DNA from: Gp6-AA40 sp050742535
GTDB taxonomy: Bacteria > Acidobacteriota > Vicinamibacteria > Vicinamibacterales > UBA2999
Reading direction: 5' to 3'
DNA length: 11,013 nt
Assembly: GCA_050742535.1 (NCBI GenBank)
Contig: JBOGIQ010000196.1
Span: 1-11,013, forward strand
Below the pieces are notes generated by a model. That model saw nothing but the letters and a program-made list of their open reading frames with translations. It made no database searches and had not been told where the DNA came from. The translations under genes and the position numbers were made by a program. Below are positions 1 through 7,275 of this stretch, in pieces. The stretch's first letter is position 1. Every line of letters starts with the position of its first letter.

Positions 1-1860
1 TCCGGTCGCGAAGAACACGAGACCGCCGGCCGTCACGAGCGGTCCGCCGCGCGGGAAGTGCGATCCGGTGTTCGCCGGGATCTTGAGCTCCGGCGGCGCG
101 AGCACGGTTCCGGTCGGCACCCGCCATTTGATTTCACCGGTGTTCAGGTCATAGGCCGTCATCTCCGACCAGGGCGGACCGACGACGCTCATGCTCAGGC
201 TGTTGTTGTTCATGAACTCGTAAGGCGACGGGAAACGCACGACGTCGCCCTTGGCCTTTGCCTCGTCCACGAGCGCCTGAGCCTGCTTGATCAACTCGGC
301 CTTCTGCGCCGGCGTGATGCCCGGACCGCCGGCGATCACGTCCGCTCCGCCGCCGCCACCGCCACGACCGCCGCCCCGTCCGGCACCAGGGGGCGCCGGC
401 AGCGCAATGCGGTCCACGGTCGCGAGCGTCTTCGCGACGACGTACATCTCGCCTCGTGTCGGATCGACGGCGGACGTGGCGAAGTTCGCGCCGCCGTTGT
501 GACCTGGCAGCGAGATCGAGCCTTCGAAGCTTGGCGGCGTGAAGAGTCCCTCGTTGCGCAAGTACTTCAGCCGCTCGGCCACGGCCTGACGTTCAGCCGC
601 AGGGAGATACGGATTGATGTCTTTCTCCGTGAACGACTGCCGCGCGAACGGCGCAGGCTTCGTCGGGAACGGCTGCGTCGCCGACGAAAATTCGCCGGGA
701 ACATCAGACTGTGGGACCTTCCGCTCCTCGATCGGCCAGATCGGACGTCCGGTCTCGCGCTCGAACACGAACAGGAAGCCGTGCTTGGTGGCCTGCGCGA
801 CGACGTCGATGTTTCTGCCGCCCTGGCGGATCGTCAGCAGCTTCGGCGCCTGCGGCAGGTCGAAGTCCCAGAGATCGTGGTGCACGAGCTGGTAATGCCA
901 GAGGCGCCGGCCGGTCCGTGCGTCGAGCGCCACGAGCGAGTTGCCGAACAGGTTGTCGCCCTTGCGATCGCCGCCGTAGAAATCGAACCGCGGGCTGCCG
1001 AAGTTGATGAACGCGATGCCGCGCTGTTCGTCGACGGTGGACTCGCTCCAGTTGTGGACACCGCCCTGCTTCTTGTACGCCTCCGGGGGCCACGTGTCGT
1101 AGCCGACCTCGCCGGGGTGCGGGATCGCGTGGAATACCCACATCGGCTTGCCGGTCACAACGTCATACGCCTGGATGTCCGCCGGGTTGGCCTCGTACTG
1201 TGCGCCCTGCGCCGGCAGCGACATGATGACGATGTTCTCGAAGATGCGGCCGGGATTGCTGGTCTGTAACGGGTTGTTCACCTGCCGGTAGAGCGCGATC
1301 CGCAGGTCCACCCGGCCGTTGACGCCAAAGGTGGGAATCAGGTCGCCGGTCTCGGCGTTGATGGCGGTCAGATGGCCGCCGGCCAGGAACAGGATGCGCC
1401 GATCCGTCCGGTCGGCACTCTCCCAGTAGTTCATCCCGCGGGCACCGAAGGTCCCCGGCATCTGTTTCCGCCAGCGTTCCTTGCCGGTCGTGGCGTCAAC
1501 GGCGGCCAGCGTGTTGTTCGAGGCCTGCAGATACATGACCCCGTCGATGATCATCGGGTTGAAGATCACCGTTCCCGTCACCGGGAACGTCCACGCCACC
1601 TCGAGCTGCGAGACGTTGGACTTGTTGATCTGCGCGAGCGCCGAATACTGCGACGAATGCGCGCCGCCGCTATACGACGTCCAGGTCGTATACGGCTTTG
1701 CACCGCGGGTCCCGTTGGTCGACGCCGCCGTGCTCGTCCGCGCCTGACCTCGAACGTCGGACACGATGCCCTGGTCCACGATCGAGAGGAGCGAATGGAA
1801 CAGGAACGCGGCTGCGCCGAGACTGAGGACCAGCGCGACAGAACGCCGTAATCTGCGCAT
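1..1860 (-). CDS. PQQ-dependent (quinoprotein) dehydrogenase, 3' end outside window
   Basis: Seen: an uninterrupted frame runs leftward from the ATG at 1860 and leaves the window after 620 codons without a stop. Residues 1-40 form an export signal or membrane anchor (MRRLRR, then a hydrophobic stretch, about 8-30). Repeated beta-propeller blades follow, with motifs such as AVDATTGKERW, AINAETGDL and ALDARTGRRLWHYQ. The quinoprotein signature VHHDLWDFD lies at residues 326-334 and ATKHGFLFVF at 357-366; D332 and K359 match by eye the PQQ-site Asp and Lys of membrane glucose dehydrogenase. WPIEER and TQPFPTKP are further hallmarks. Known: this family oxidises sugars or alcohols in the periplasm with PQQ and passes electrons to the respiratory chain. 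The E. coli Gcd five-helix membrane domain is absent. A Gly/Arg-rich insert lies at about 481-506. Judged by family length, roughly 50-100 C-terminal residues are missing. The substrate cannot be read from the sequence. The start is supported by GAAAGG (complement of 1869-1874) eight bases upstream. Confidence 0.93.
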   Translation of the reverse strand, partial: MRRLRRSVALVLSLGAAAFLFHSLLSIVDQGIVSDVRGQARTSTAASTNGTRGAKPYTTWTSYSGGAHSSQYSALAQINKSNVSQLEVAWTFPVTGTVIFNPMIIDGVMYLQASNNTLAAVDATTGKERWRKQMPGTFGARGMNYWESADRTDRRILFLAGGHLTAINAETGDLIPTFGVNGRVDLRIALYRQVNNPLQTSNPGRIFENIVIMSLPAQGAQYEANPADIQAYDVVTGKPMWVFHAIPHPGEVGYDTWPPEAYKKQGGVHNWSESTVDEQRGIAFINFGSPRFDFYGGDRKGDNLFGNSLVALDARTGRRLWHYQLVHHDLWDFDLPQAPKLLTIRQGGRNIDVVAQATKHGFLFVFERETGRPIWPIEERKVPQSDVPGEFSSATQPFPTKPAPFARQSFTEKDINPYLPAAERQAVAERLKYLRNEGLFTPPSFEGSISLPGHNGGANFATSAVDPTRGEMYVVAKTLATVDRIALPAPPGAGRGGGRGGGGGGADVIAGGPGITPAQKAELIKQAQALVDEAKAKGDVVRFPSPYEFMNNNSLSMSVVGPPWSEMTAYDLNTGEIKWRVPTGTVLAPPELKIPANTGSHFPRGGPLVTAGGLVFFATG

Positions 1861-1893
1861 GAAGAATGCCTTTCGGGTGAAGGAATTGCCGTG

Positions 1894-1899
1894 ATTATA
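1894..1899 (-). promoter_or_regulatory. putative -10 box for the quinoprotein gene
   Basis: The minus strand reads TATAAT here, about 33 bases upstream of the dehydrogenase start codon. It is one half of the palindrome ATTATAAT (1894-1901), an AT island in otherwise GC-rich DNA. No convincing -35 hexamer stands at 16-18 bp spacing (best is CGGACT), so the call rests on the -10 match and its position. Confidence 0.35.
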
Positions 1900-1901
1900 A
1901 T
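1896..1901 (+). promoter_or_regulatory. putative -10 box for the plus-strand gene run
   Basis: A perfect TATAAT lies 47 bases upstream of the ATG at 1949. It shares the palindrome ATTATAAT with the opposite-strand -10 box. The -35 region at 17 bp (TCGGGT, 1873-1878) is a poor match. If used, transcription would start near 1908, and the leader would contain the hairpin at 1919-1934. It could drive all seven downstream genes, since no gap in that run exceeds 46 bp. Confidence 0.4.
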
Positions 1902-1918
1902 GCGCGGCAGTTGTAGAG

Positions 1919-1934
1919 TCCGGCTTCAGCCGGA
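1919..1934. repeat. perfect inverted repeat, 6-bp stem and TTCA loop
   Basis: TCCGGC (1919-1924), loop TTCA, GCCGGA (1929-1934). It lies just before the Shine-Dalgarno-like AGAGGGAG (1936-1943) of the gene starting at 1949. No T-tract follows, so it is not an intrinsic terminator. It may be a REP-like intergenic palindrome or a 5' leader hairpin; one copy cannot decide. Confidence 0.5.
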
Positions 1935-1948
1935 TAGAGGGAGCACTC

Positions 1949-3151
1949 ATGCTACGGCGACTTCTTGCATCGATTGGATTGGCAGCTGTGATTGCGCTCG
2001 TCGCGTCGCTACCGGTCGCTGGTCAGGGGAGCGGCGCGGCTGCACCGGATCTCGTCATCACCGCGTTCAACGGCGGTCCGATCCCGGCAAAGTGGGTAGC
2101 ACCGAAGACGCCGTGGGGCGAGCCCGATCTGCAGGGCGTCTGGAGCAGCGACGACGCGACCTTCGGTGTCTCGCGCAATCAGGGCGGTCGCGGACGAGGC
2201 GGAGCAGCACCCCAGGCGAATGCCGCCCCGCCGGCGCCGCAGGGGCTGTATCTGACTGACGAACAGTGGGCGGCACGCCAGAAGCAGATCCAGCAGGGCA
2301 TCCAGAACGGCGAGAACGCCGTCGGCTCGTTCCGCGGCGACTTCGCGCGCCGCGCGTTCCGCCAGACCTCGTACGTCGTCGATCCGGCCGATGGGATCAT
2401 GCCGCAGCCCACAGCCGAAGCGCGCAAGCGCGCCGCCCCGCGCGACCGCGGCACGTTCGGCGACGGTCCGTTCGACACGCCCGAAGACTTCACGCTCTAC
2501 GACCGCTGCATCACCCGCGGCATCTACGGCTCGATGGCCCGCGTTGTCTACGGCAATGGCAACCGCATCACTCAGGCGCCGGGCATCGTCGCGATCAGCT
2601 ACGAGATGATTCACGACACGCGCGTCATCTACACGGACGGACGGCCGCACATCAACAACGCCATCCGCCAGTATCTCGGAAGTTCGCGCGCGCGCTGGGA
2701 GGGCGACACGCTGGTCGTCGAAACGACGAACCTGACCGACAAGACGAGCATCGGCTTGAACGGGAACGGCCTGCGTCACAGCGACAAGATGAAGATGACG
2801 GAGAAGATCCGCCGTGTCGCCGACGACATCGTGCAATACCAGCTCACCGTGGACGACCCGGTCACCTACCCGCGGCCATTCACGATCTCGATTCCGCTGA
2901 CGCCGCTCGATGGCGGCGTGCTGCTGCCATACGAGTGCCACGAGGGGAACGAAGCACTCCGCAATTCGCTCGGCGCCGAGCGCGCCGAGGACCGCGCGCT
3001 GGCGGCCGACCTGGCGAAAGAGATCAAACGCGCGCGCCGTCCGGTGCAGGACGGCAATCCTCAGGCCGGTGGCGGCGGGCGAGCAGGCGGCGCCGGAGGC
3101 GCCGGGGGACGCGCAGGCGGCGCGCCGCCCGAGGGCGACATCGACAGGTAG
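1949..3151 (+). CDS. secreted protein of unknown function, first of two tandem paralogues
   Basis: Product of 400 residues. It starts with a clear Sec signal peptide (MLRRLL, hydrophobic to about residue 23, likely cut near VAG/Q). The start is supported by AGAGGGAG at 1936-1943, five bases upstream. The mature protein opens with LVITAFNGG and TPWGEPDLQGVWSSDDATF, then has SYVVDPADGIMPQP, YDRCITRGIYG, EMIHDTRVIYTDG, RWEGDTLVVETTNLTD, and YECHEGNEALRNSLG near the end of the core. This block order is a pattern I associate with uncharacterised secreted proteins common in Acidobacteriota; I know no assigned function. Residues 369-400 are a low-complexity tail rich in Gly, Ala and Arg. Next to the following gene it reads as a tandem duplicate, about four in five core positions identical by eye. 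Two Cys in the core (CIT, ECHEG) could form a disulfide (inference). Confidence 0.9.
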   Translation: MLRRLLASIGLAAVIALVASLPVAGQGSGAAAPDLVITAFNGGPIPAKWVAPKTPWGEPDLQGVWSSDDATFGVSRNQGGRGRGGAAPQANAAPPAPQGLYLTDEQWAARQKQIQQGIQNGENAVGSFRGDFARRAFRQTSYVVDPADGIMPQPTAEARKRAAPRDRGTFGDGPFDTPEDFTLYDRCITRGIYGSMARVVYGNGNRITQAPGIVAISYEMIHDTRVIYTDGRPHINNAIRQYLGSSRARWEGDTLVVETTNLTDKTSIGLNGNGLRHSDKMKMTEKIRRVADDIVQYQLTVDDPVTYPRPFTISIPLTPLDGGVLLPYECHEGNEALRNSLGAERAEDRALAADLAKEIKRARRPVQDGNPQAGGGGRAGGAGGAGGRAGGAPPEGDIDR

Positions 3152-3154
3152 GAG
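3146..3154 (+). promoter_or_regulatory. ribosome binding site overlapping the upstream stop codon
   Basis: AGGTAGGAG contains the TAG stop of the first paralogue (3149-3151) and places AGGAG (3150-3154) six bases before the ATG at 3161. The arrangement fits translational coupling of the two paralogues in one mRNA and fixes the start of the second. Confidence 0.7.
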
Positions 3155-3160
3155 TCCACC

Positions 3161-4318
3161 ATGACGCGATTCGCTGCAGCCGTTGTGATGTTCGCCTTGA
3201 TGGCGCTCGTTGCGTCTCCAGGGGTTTCGGGTCAGAGCCCGGCAGCGCCGCCGCTCGTCATCACGGCGTTCAACGGCCAGCCGGCACCGCCGTATACGAC
3301 GCCACGGACGCCGTGGGGTGACCCCGATCTCCAGGGTGTCTGGAGCAGCGACGACGCGACGTTCCCGGTATCGCGCGGCGGTCGCGGCGCTCCGGCGAAC
3401 GCCGCACCGCAGGGGCTGTATCTGAGCGACGAACAGTGGGCGGCGCGTCAGAAGCAGATTCAGCAGGGCATCCAGAGCGGCGAAAACGCCGTCGGCTCGT
3501 TCCGCGGCGACTTCGCCCGCCGCCCGTTCCGCCAGACCTCGTACATCGTCGACCCGCCGGACGGCGTCATGCCGCAGCCACTGCCCGAGGCGCAGAAGCG
3601 CCGTGCGCCGCGCGATCAGGGGACGTTCGGCGCCGGTCCGTTCGACTGGACGACGGACTTCACGAACTACGACCGCTGCATCACCCGAGGGATCTGGGGA
3701 TCGGTGGCGCGCGTCATCTACGGCAACGGCAACCGCATCGTGCAGGCGCCGGGAATGGTCGCGATCAGCTACGAGATGATTCACGACACGCGCGTCATTT
3801 ATACGGACGGCCGCGCCCACATCAACAGCCGGATTCGCGGCTATCTCGGCGATTCACGCGGCCGCTGGGATGGCGACACGCTCGTGGTGGAAACGACGAA
3901 TCTGACGGATCAGACGAGCATCGGCGCCAACGGCAACGGGCTGCGCCACAGCGACAGGATGAAGATGACGGAGCGGATCAGGCGCGTCGCGACGGACATC
4001 GTCCAGTACCAGCTCACAGTCGACGATCCGGCGACCTATCCGCGCCCGTTCACGATGTCGATTCCGCTCACGCCCCTCGACGGCGGCGGTCTGCTGCCCT
4101 ACGAGTGCCACGAGGGCAACGAGGCGATCCGCAACTCTCTCGGTGCCGAGCGCGCCGAAGATCGCGCGCTGGCGGCGGACCTCGCCAGGGGCATCAAGCG
4201 TGCGCGTCGTCCAGTGCAGGACGGTCTCGATGTCGGCGGCCGTCCGACGGGACCGGGCCCGCGCGGCGGTGGTCCGCCGCCGGCGCCAGATCCGAACGTC
4301 CCGCCCCGGGAGCAATAA
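3161..4318 (+). CDS. secreted protein of unknown function, second tandem paralogue
   Basis: Product of 385 residues, a clear paralogue of the preceding gene with the same order of motifs: LVITAFNGQ, TPWGDPDLQGVWSSDDATF, SYIVDPPDGVMPQP, YDRCITRGIWG, EMIHDTRVIYTDG, RWDGDTLVVETTNLTD, YECHEGNEAIRNSLGAER. A signal peptide is evident (MTRFAAAVVMFALMALVAS, likely cut near VSG/Q). Compared with the first copy, the segment after the DDATF motif is several residues shorter. The tail is different: Pro/Gly-rich (PTGPGPRGGGPPPAP) rather than Gly/Ala-rich. The near-identical core and diverged tail suggest constraint on the core only. The kinase gene begins 16 bp downstream. The biochemical role is unknown; a periplasmic or surface-exposed location is inferred from the signal peptide. 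Confidence 0.9.
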   Translation: MTRFAAAVVMFALMALVASPGVSGQSPAAPPLVITAFNGQPAPPYTTPRTPWGDPDLQGVWSSDDATFPVSRGGRGAPANAAPQGLYLSDEQWAARQKQIQQGIQSGENAVGSFRGDFARRPFRQTSYIVDPPDGVMPQPLPEAQKRRAPRDQGTFGAGPFDWTTDFTNYDRCITRGIWGSVARVIYGNGNRIVQAPGMVAISYEMIHDTRVIYTDGRAHINSRIRGYLGDSRGRWDGDTLVVETTNLTDQTSIGANGNGLRHSDRMKMTERIRRVATDIVQYQLTVDDPATYPRPFTMSIPLTPLDGGGLLPYECHEGNEAIRNSLGAERAEDRALAADLARGIKRARRPVQDGLDVGGRPTGPGPRGGGPPPAPDPNVPPREQ

Positions 4319-4334
4319 CTCGCGACACGCGCCC

Positions 4335-6878
4335 ATGCGCCCCAGTGAATTCGGCACCCGGGCGGCGGATCCAGCGGACAGTCCCTCGTTGGGCTCTGGT
4401 ATTGCGACGCCGTCCGGGCAGCGGATTTCCCATTACCTGCTGCTCGAGCCGCTCGGCAGGGGCGGCATGGGTGAGGTCTACAACGGTTTCGACGAGACAC
4501 TGAAGCGGCGCGTCGCGCTGAAAGCCATCCGCGCCGAGCATCGTCTGAGCCCGCAGGCACGCACGCGGTTCCTGCGCGAAGCGCAGATTCTCTCGCAGCT
4601 CGATCATCCGCAAATCTGCCGCATCTTCGACTATGTCGAGGGCCCTGACGCCGACTACCTGGTGCTCGAGTTCATCGAGGGTCACAGCCTTCGCGCGTCG
4701 ATCCGCGACGGACTCGACAAGTCGCTCAAGCTGCGGATCGCCGAGCAGGTCGTCGAGGTGCTGGCGATCGCGCACGCCGCCGGCGTCGTTCACCGTGACT
4801 TGAAACCCGACAACGTCATGGTGACCACGTCCGGCGAGGTCAAGGTTCTGGACTTCGGCCTCGCCCGCTCGGGCGACTCGATCGCCGAGGCCGCCGAAGA
4901 AGCACCGGCTCGAACTGGTGACGAGCCACCCCGTGCCGTCGCGGCTGGGCCGGCAGCGACCGATCCCGACGAGATGGCGACCATGCCGCCGTCCGCGCAA
5001 GACATCGTCATGACCGAGCGTGGCCGCGTGCTGGGGACGCTCACTTACATGAGTCCTGAGCAGGCCCGCGGCGAACCGGCGTCGGCGGCAAGCGACATGT
5101 ACTCGTTCGGGCTGCTGCTGCAGGAACTGCTGACCGGCGAGACCCCGTACGCGCACGGCCTCTCACATATCGAGCTGCTGGCCGCGGCGAAGGACGCCCA
5201 GACGCGTCCGGTGAGAGGTGTGGCGAGCGACCTTGCCGCGCTGATCGAGCGGCTGAAGTCGCCGGCCCCGACGCGGCGCCCGACGGCCGTGGAAACAGCC
5301 GAGCGGCTACGCTGGATTCGCAACAAGCCGAAGCGGCGATTGCGTGCACTGGCCGCGGCCGCGATCGTCCTCGCGCTGGCAGCCGGGGGCGTCAAGTACA
5401 CGCTCGATCTGGATCGCGAACGCACCATCGCCGAGCAGCGTCGTGATCAGGCCGAAGGGCTCATCGGGTTCATGCTGGGCGACCTGCGCGAGAAGCTCAA
5501 ACCGATAGGTCGCCTCGACATTCTCGACGGCGTGGGCGACGAAGCGCTCGACTACTTCGCCGCTGTTCCGGAGGCGGAGCTCACCAGCGGGGAGCTGTTC
5601 CGTCGCGCCACCGCGCTCAGTCAGATCGGTGATGTGCGTATCGAGCAGGGAAAACTGGAAGCGGCCCTGGCGCCGATCGAGGAATCGCTGGCGCTGTCGA
5701 AACAGCTCGTCGCACGCGACCCGCAAAACGCGCAGTGGCAACTGGGACTGGGCGCCAGTCACTACTACATCGGAGCGGTGCTCATGAACCGCGGCGAACC
5801 GCGCGGCGCGCTCGAGCACTGGGAGGCGTACCACTCGATCGCCAGCGCTCTCGTCGCGCGGGATCCCGCGAACACGCGGTATCGAAGCGAGCTGTTCATG
5901 GCGGGCAGCAATCTCGGGGCGGCGTATCAGGCGCAGGGCGAACTGGAGAGTGCGCGCGCGCGGTTCGACGATGCGCTGAAAGCCGCTGCGAGTCTGGCCG
6001 CGACCGATTCGACGTCCGAAGCGCGGACAAACCTGGCCTACGCCCACAATCAGCTCGGACTGGTACTGGGACAACTCGGCAAGCTGAACGAGTCGCGCGA
6101 GCAGCTGCGGCAGGAAGTTGGTCTGCGCGAAACGCTGCTGGCGGCGGAGCCGAAGAACGCCGAGCACAAGCTTCGCCTGGGAACGAGTCGCTACTTCCTC
6201 GGGCAGGTCCTCGAAGCCGTAGGAGAGACGGACGCGGCGATCGATCAGTACGTCCCGGCAAACCGGCAGATGGCCGAGCTCGTGGCATCGGATCCCGCCA
6301 ATACGCGGTGGCGAAGGAACCTTGCCGACACGCATCTGATGATCGCGCGCGTGGCGCGCAGTCGCGGGGAGCGCAGCCGCGCGCTGCGCGAGATTGAACT
6401 CGCGCTGCCCTTGTTCGAGAAGCTGGCCGCCTCCGATCCCACGCAGTCTCGATGGGCCGCCGACCTGGCGGCGACGCGAATCGTGCACGCCCGGCTGCTT
6501 GCCGATGCGGGCGCGACAAGTCAGGCCCTCGGGAAGATGCGCGAGGTCGCCGCGGCGATGCAGGCGCGACTCGACGCCTCTCCAAAAGACCGTCTGGCGC
6601 CCGTGCAGCTGAGTGCCGCGTTGTCCGAAGAGTCCTCGGTCCTGAAACAACTGGGTCACGTCGAGGCCGCCCGCGAGGCGGCCGCCCGCGCCAGGCGGGC
6701 CATCGAGGAGCTCGCCCGCGCCTCCAGCGACTGGCGGTATCTCGACCCGTGGGCGAGAGCGCTCTTAGGTGCCGGCGCGCTGGACGAGGCGGGTGCGGTG
6801 GTCGCACGGCTACGCGCGTTCGGGTACCGGAATCCGGACTTTCTGGAGGCTTGCCGCCGCGCCGGTCTGCGCTTGTGA
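4335..6878 (+). CDS. transmembrane Ser/Thr protein kinase with outer TPR-like repeat domain
   Basis: From the ATG at 4335 the product has 847 residues. The cytoplasmic kinase domain spans about 33-325: glycine loop LGRGGMGEVY (40-49), ATP-binding K63, helix-C E82, hinge LVLEFIEG, catalytic HRDLKPDN (H153, D155), DFG (173-175), then GTLTYMSPEQARGE. All catalytic residues are present. Between DFG and GTLTYMSPE is an unusually long activation segment (about 60 residues, rich in Ala, Glu, Pro). After KPKRRLR comes one membrane helix (about 338-353). The remaining 490 residues, presumably periplasmic, are helical and hold seven units of about 48 residues starting at 460, each opening with an A-x-DP-x-N-x-x-W-like turn and containing a TPR-like pair of helices. 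Known: Hanks-type kinases with this layout are frequent in Acidobacteriota and act as receptors. The ligand is unknown. No clear Shine-Dalgarno precedes 4335; an in-frame ATG at 4143 lies inside the upstream gene and is rejected. Confidence 0.92.
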   Translation: MRPSEFGTRAADPADSPSLGSGIATPSGQRISHYLLLEPLGRGGMGEVYNGFDETLKRRVALKAIRAEHRLSPQARTRFLREAQILSQLDHPQICRIFDYVEGPDADYLVLEFIEGHSLRASIRDGLDKSLKLRIAEQVVEVLAIAHAAGVVHRDLKPDNVMVTTSGEVKVLDFGLARSGDSIAEAAEEAPARTGDEPPRAVAAGPAATDPDEMATMPPSAQDIVMTERGRVLGTLTYMSPEQARGEPASAASDMYSFGLLLQELLTGETPYAHGLSHIELLAAAKDAQTRPVRGVASDLAALIERLKSPAPTRRPTAVETAERLRWIRNKPKRRLRALAAAAIVLALAAGGVKYTLDLDRERTIAEQRRDQAEGLIGFMLGDLREKLKPIGRLDILDGVGDEALDYFAAVPEAELTSGELFRRATALSQIGDVRIEQGKLEAALAPIEESLALSKQLVARDPQNAQWQLGLGASHYYIGAVLMNRGEPRGALEHWEAYHSIASALVARDPANTRYRSELFMAGSNLGAAYQAQGELESARARFDDALKAAASLAATDSTSEARTNLAYAHNQLGLVLGQLGKLNESREQLRQEVGLRETLLAAEPKNAEHKLRLGTSRYFLGQVLEAVGETDAAIDQYVPANRQMAELVASDPANTRWRRNLADTHLMIARVARSRGERSRALREIELALPLFEKLAASDPTQSRWAADLAATRIVHARLLADAGATSQALGKMREVAAAMQARLDASPKDRLAPVQLSAALSEESSVLKQLGHVEAAREAAARARRAIEELARASSDWRYLDPWARALLGAGALDEAGAVVARLRAFGYRNPDFLEACRRAGLRL
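5712..6725 (+). repeat. seven diverged 48-residue repeats within the kinase outer domain
   Basis: Protein-level repeat units start at kinase residues 460, 508, 556, 603, 651, 699 and 748 and are 47-49 residues long. Their openings read ARDPQNAQW, ARDPANTRY, ATDSTSEAR, AAEPKNAEH, ASDPANTRW, ASDPTQSRW and ASPKDRLAP. Each then has an amphipathic helix, a small-residue turn (G-x-G or similar) and a second helix. The period exceeds the 34 residues of a canonical TPR, implying an extra loop-helix element per unit. Confidence 0.75.
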
Positions 6879-6904
6879 TAGAGTCGCCCGCCTACAGAAG
6901 AGGT

Positions 6905-6915
6905 AGGAGAAGGAG
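6905..6915 (+). promoter_or_regulatory. strong ribosome binding site for the small Ser/Thr-rich protein
   Basis: AGGAGAAGGAG precedes the ATG at 6925, with the second GGAG (6912-6915) nine bases away. It is the best Shine-Dalgarno match in the window and a main reason to accept the short gene as real and probably well translated. Confidence 0.7.
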
Positions 6916-6924
6916 CCTCAGTTT

Positions 6925-7275
6925 ATGCCAGACCAAACCCTCTGGGTGGGCTACGCGAACAACACCATCGGAATCTCCAACTCCGCGACCGGAAATCCGA
7001 GCCCCTCGTACGTCGTTCACGAGTCCGGCCCTACCCCGTCAACCGTGACCTTCACCCCACGAAACCCGGTTACGGCAGTGATGGGCGTCGACGTGAAGAG
7101 TGGTCAGAACGGTAACTCCATGGGATGGACGACCGCTTCGGTTGGCACCGACGGCCAGAGCATCAGGGACCCGGGCGGAATCCCCAGCGGCACGACGTAT
7201 TACTACGCCGTCTCCGTGACGCGCTCAGGATTCAACGGGACCGACACGCTCGACCCGCTCTGGCAAAACGACTGA
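6925..7275 (+). CDS. small Ser/Thr/Pro-rich protein, unknown; possible modification substrate
   Basis: Product of 116 residues; I do not recognise the family. It has no signal peptide, no membrane segment and no cysteine. It contains 13 Ser and 16 Thr (25% together) and 10 Pro, with Pro-Ser/Thr-Pro patterns NPSPS (24-28) and GPTPS (35-39). The C-terminal part, SGTTYYYAVSVTRSG (88-102), resembles the last strands of a fibronectin-III or immunoglobulin-like beta sandwich. It ends with DPLWQND. A strong ribosome binding site supports the start. The stop TGA (7273-7275) overlaps the start region of the glycosyltransferase gene, and a hydroxylase gene follows. Inference: it could be the substrate that these two enzymes modify. 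Alternatives are a small beta-sandwich binding protein or an unrelated operon passenger. Confidence 0.7.
   Translation: MPDQTLWVGYANNTIGISNSATGNPSPSYVVHESGPTPSTVTFTPRNPVTAVMGVDVKSGQNGNSMGWTTASVGTDGQSIRDPGGIPSGTTYYYAVSVTRSGFNGTDTLDPLWQND

Noticed and set aside
58..1269. 403-codon open frame on the plus strand
   Set aside because: It lies opposite the quinoprotein gene, whose frame has clear PQQ motifs. Its translation is Arg-rich with no recognisable domain, as expected for the complement of GC-rich coding DNA.
2266..3321. 351-codon plus-strand frame inside the first paralogue, and the similar one at 3436-4503
   Set aside because: Both are the same alternative frame of the duplicated genes, Arg/His-rich and without motifs; their similarity just mirrors the duplication.
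2009..3820. 603-codon open frame on the minus strand across both tandem paralogues
   Set aside because: Long but opposite two convincing signal-peptide proteins. Its length is explained by the same antisense frame being open in both duplicate copies; no domain or ribosome binding site is seen.
4143..4334. Upstream in-frame ATG for the kinase gene
   Set aside because: It would overlap the second paralogue by 176 bp and add an Arg-rich shadow sequence. ATG 4335 lies just before the kinase domain.
5307..6659. 450-codon minus-strand frame opposite the kinase repeat domain
   Set aside because: The kinase frame is continuous and has clear motifs and repeats. The antisense product has no recognisable domain.
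7259..7275. Programmed -1 frameshift fusing the small protein to the glycosyltransferase
   Set aside because: The frames differ by -1 and an AAAA run is present (7265-7268), but no X-XXY-YYZ slippery heptamer is in register and no following stem is evident. A coupled start explains the overlap more simply.
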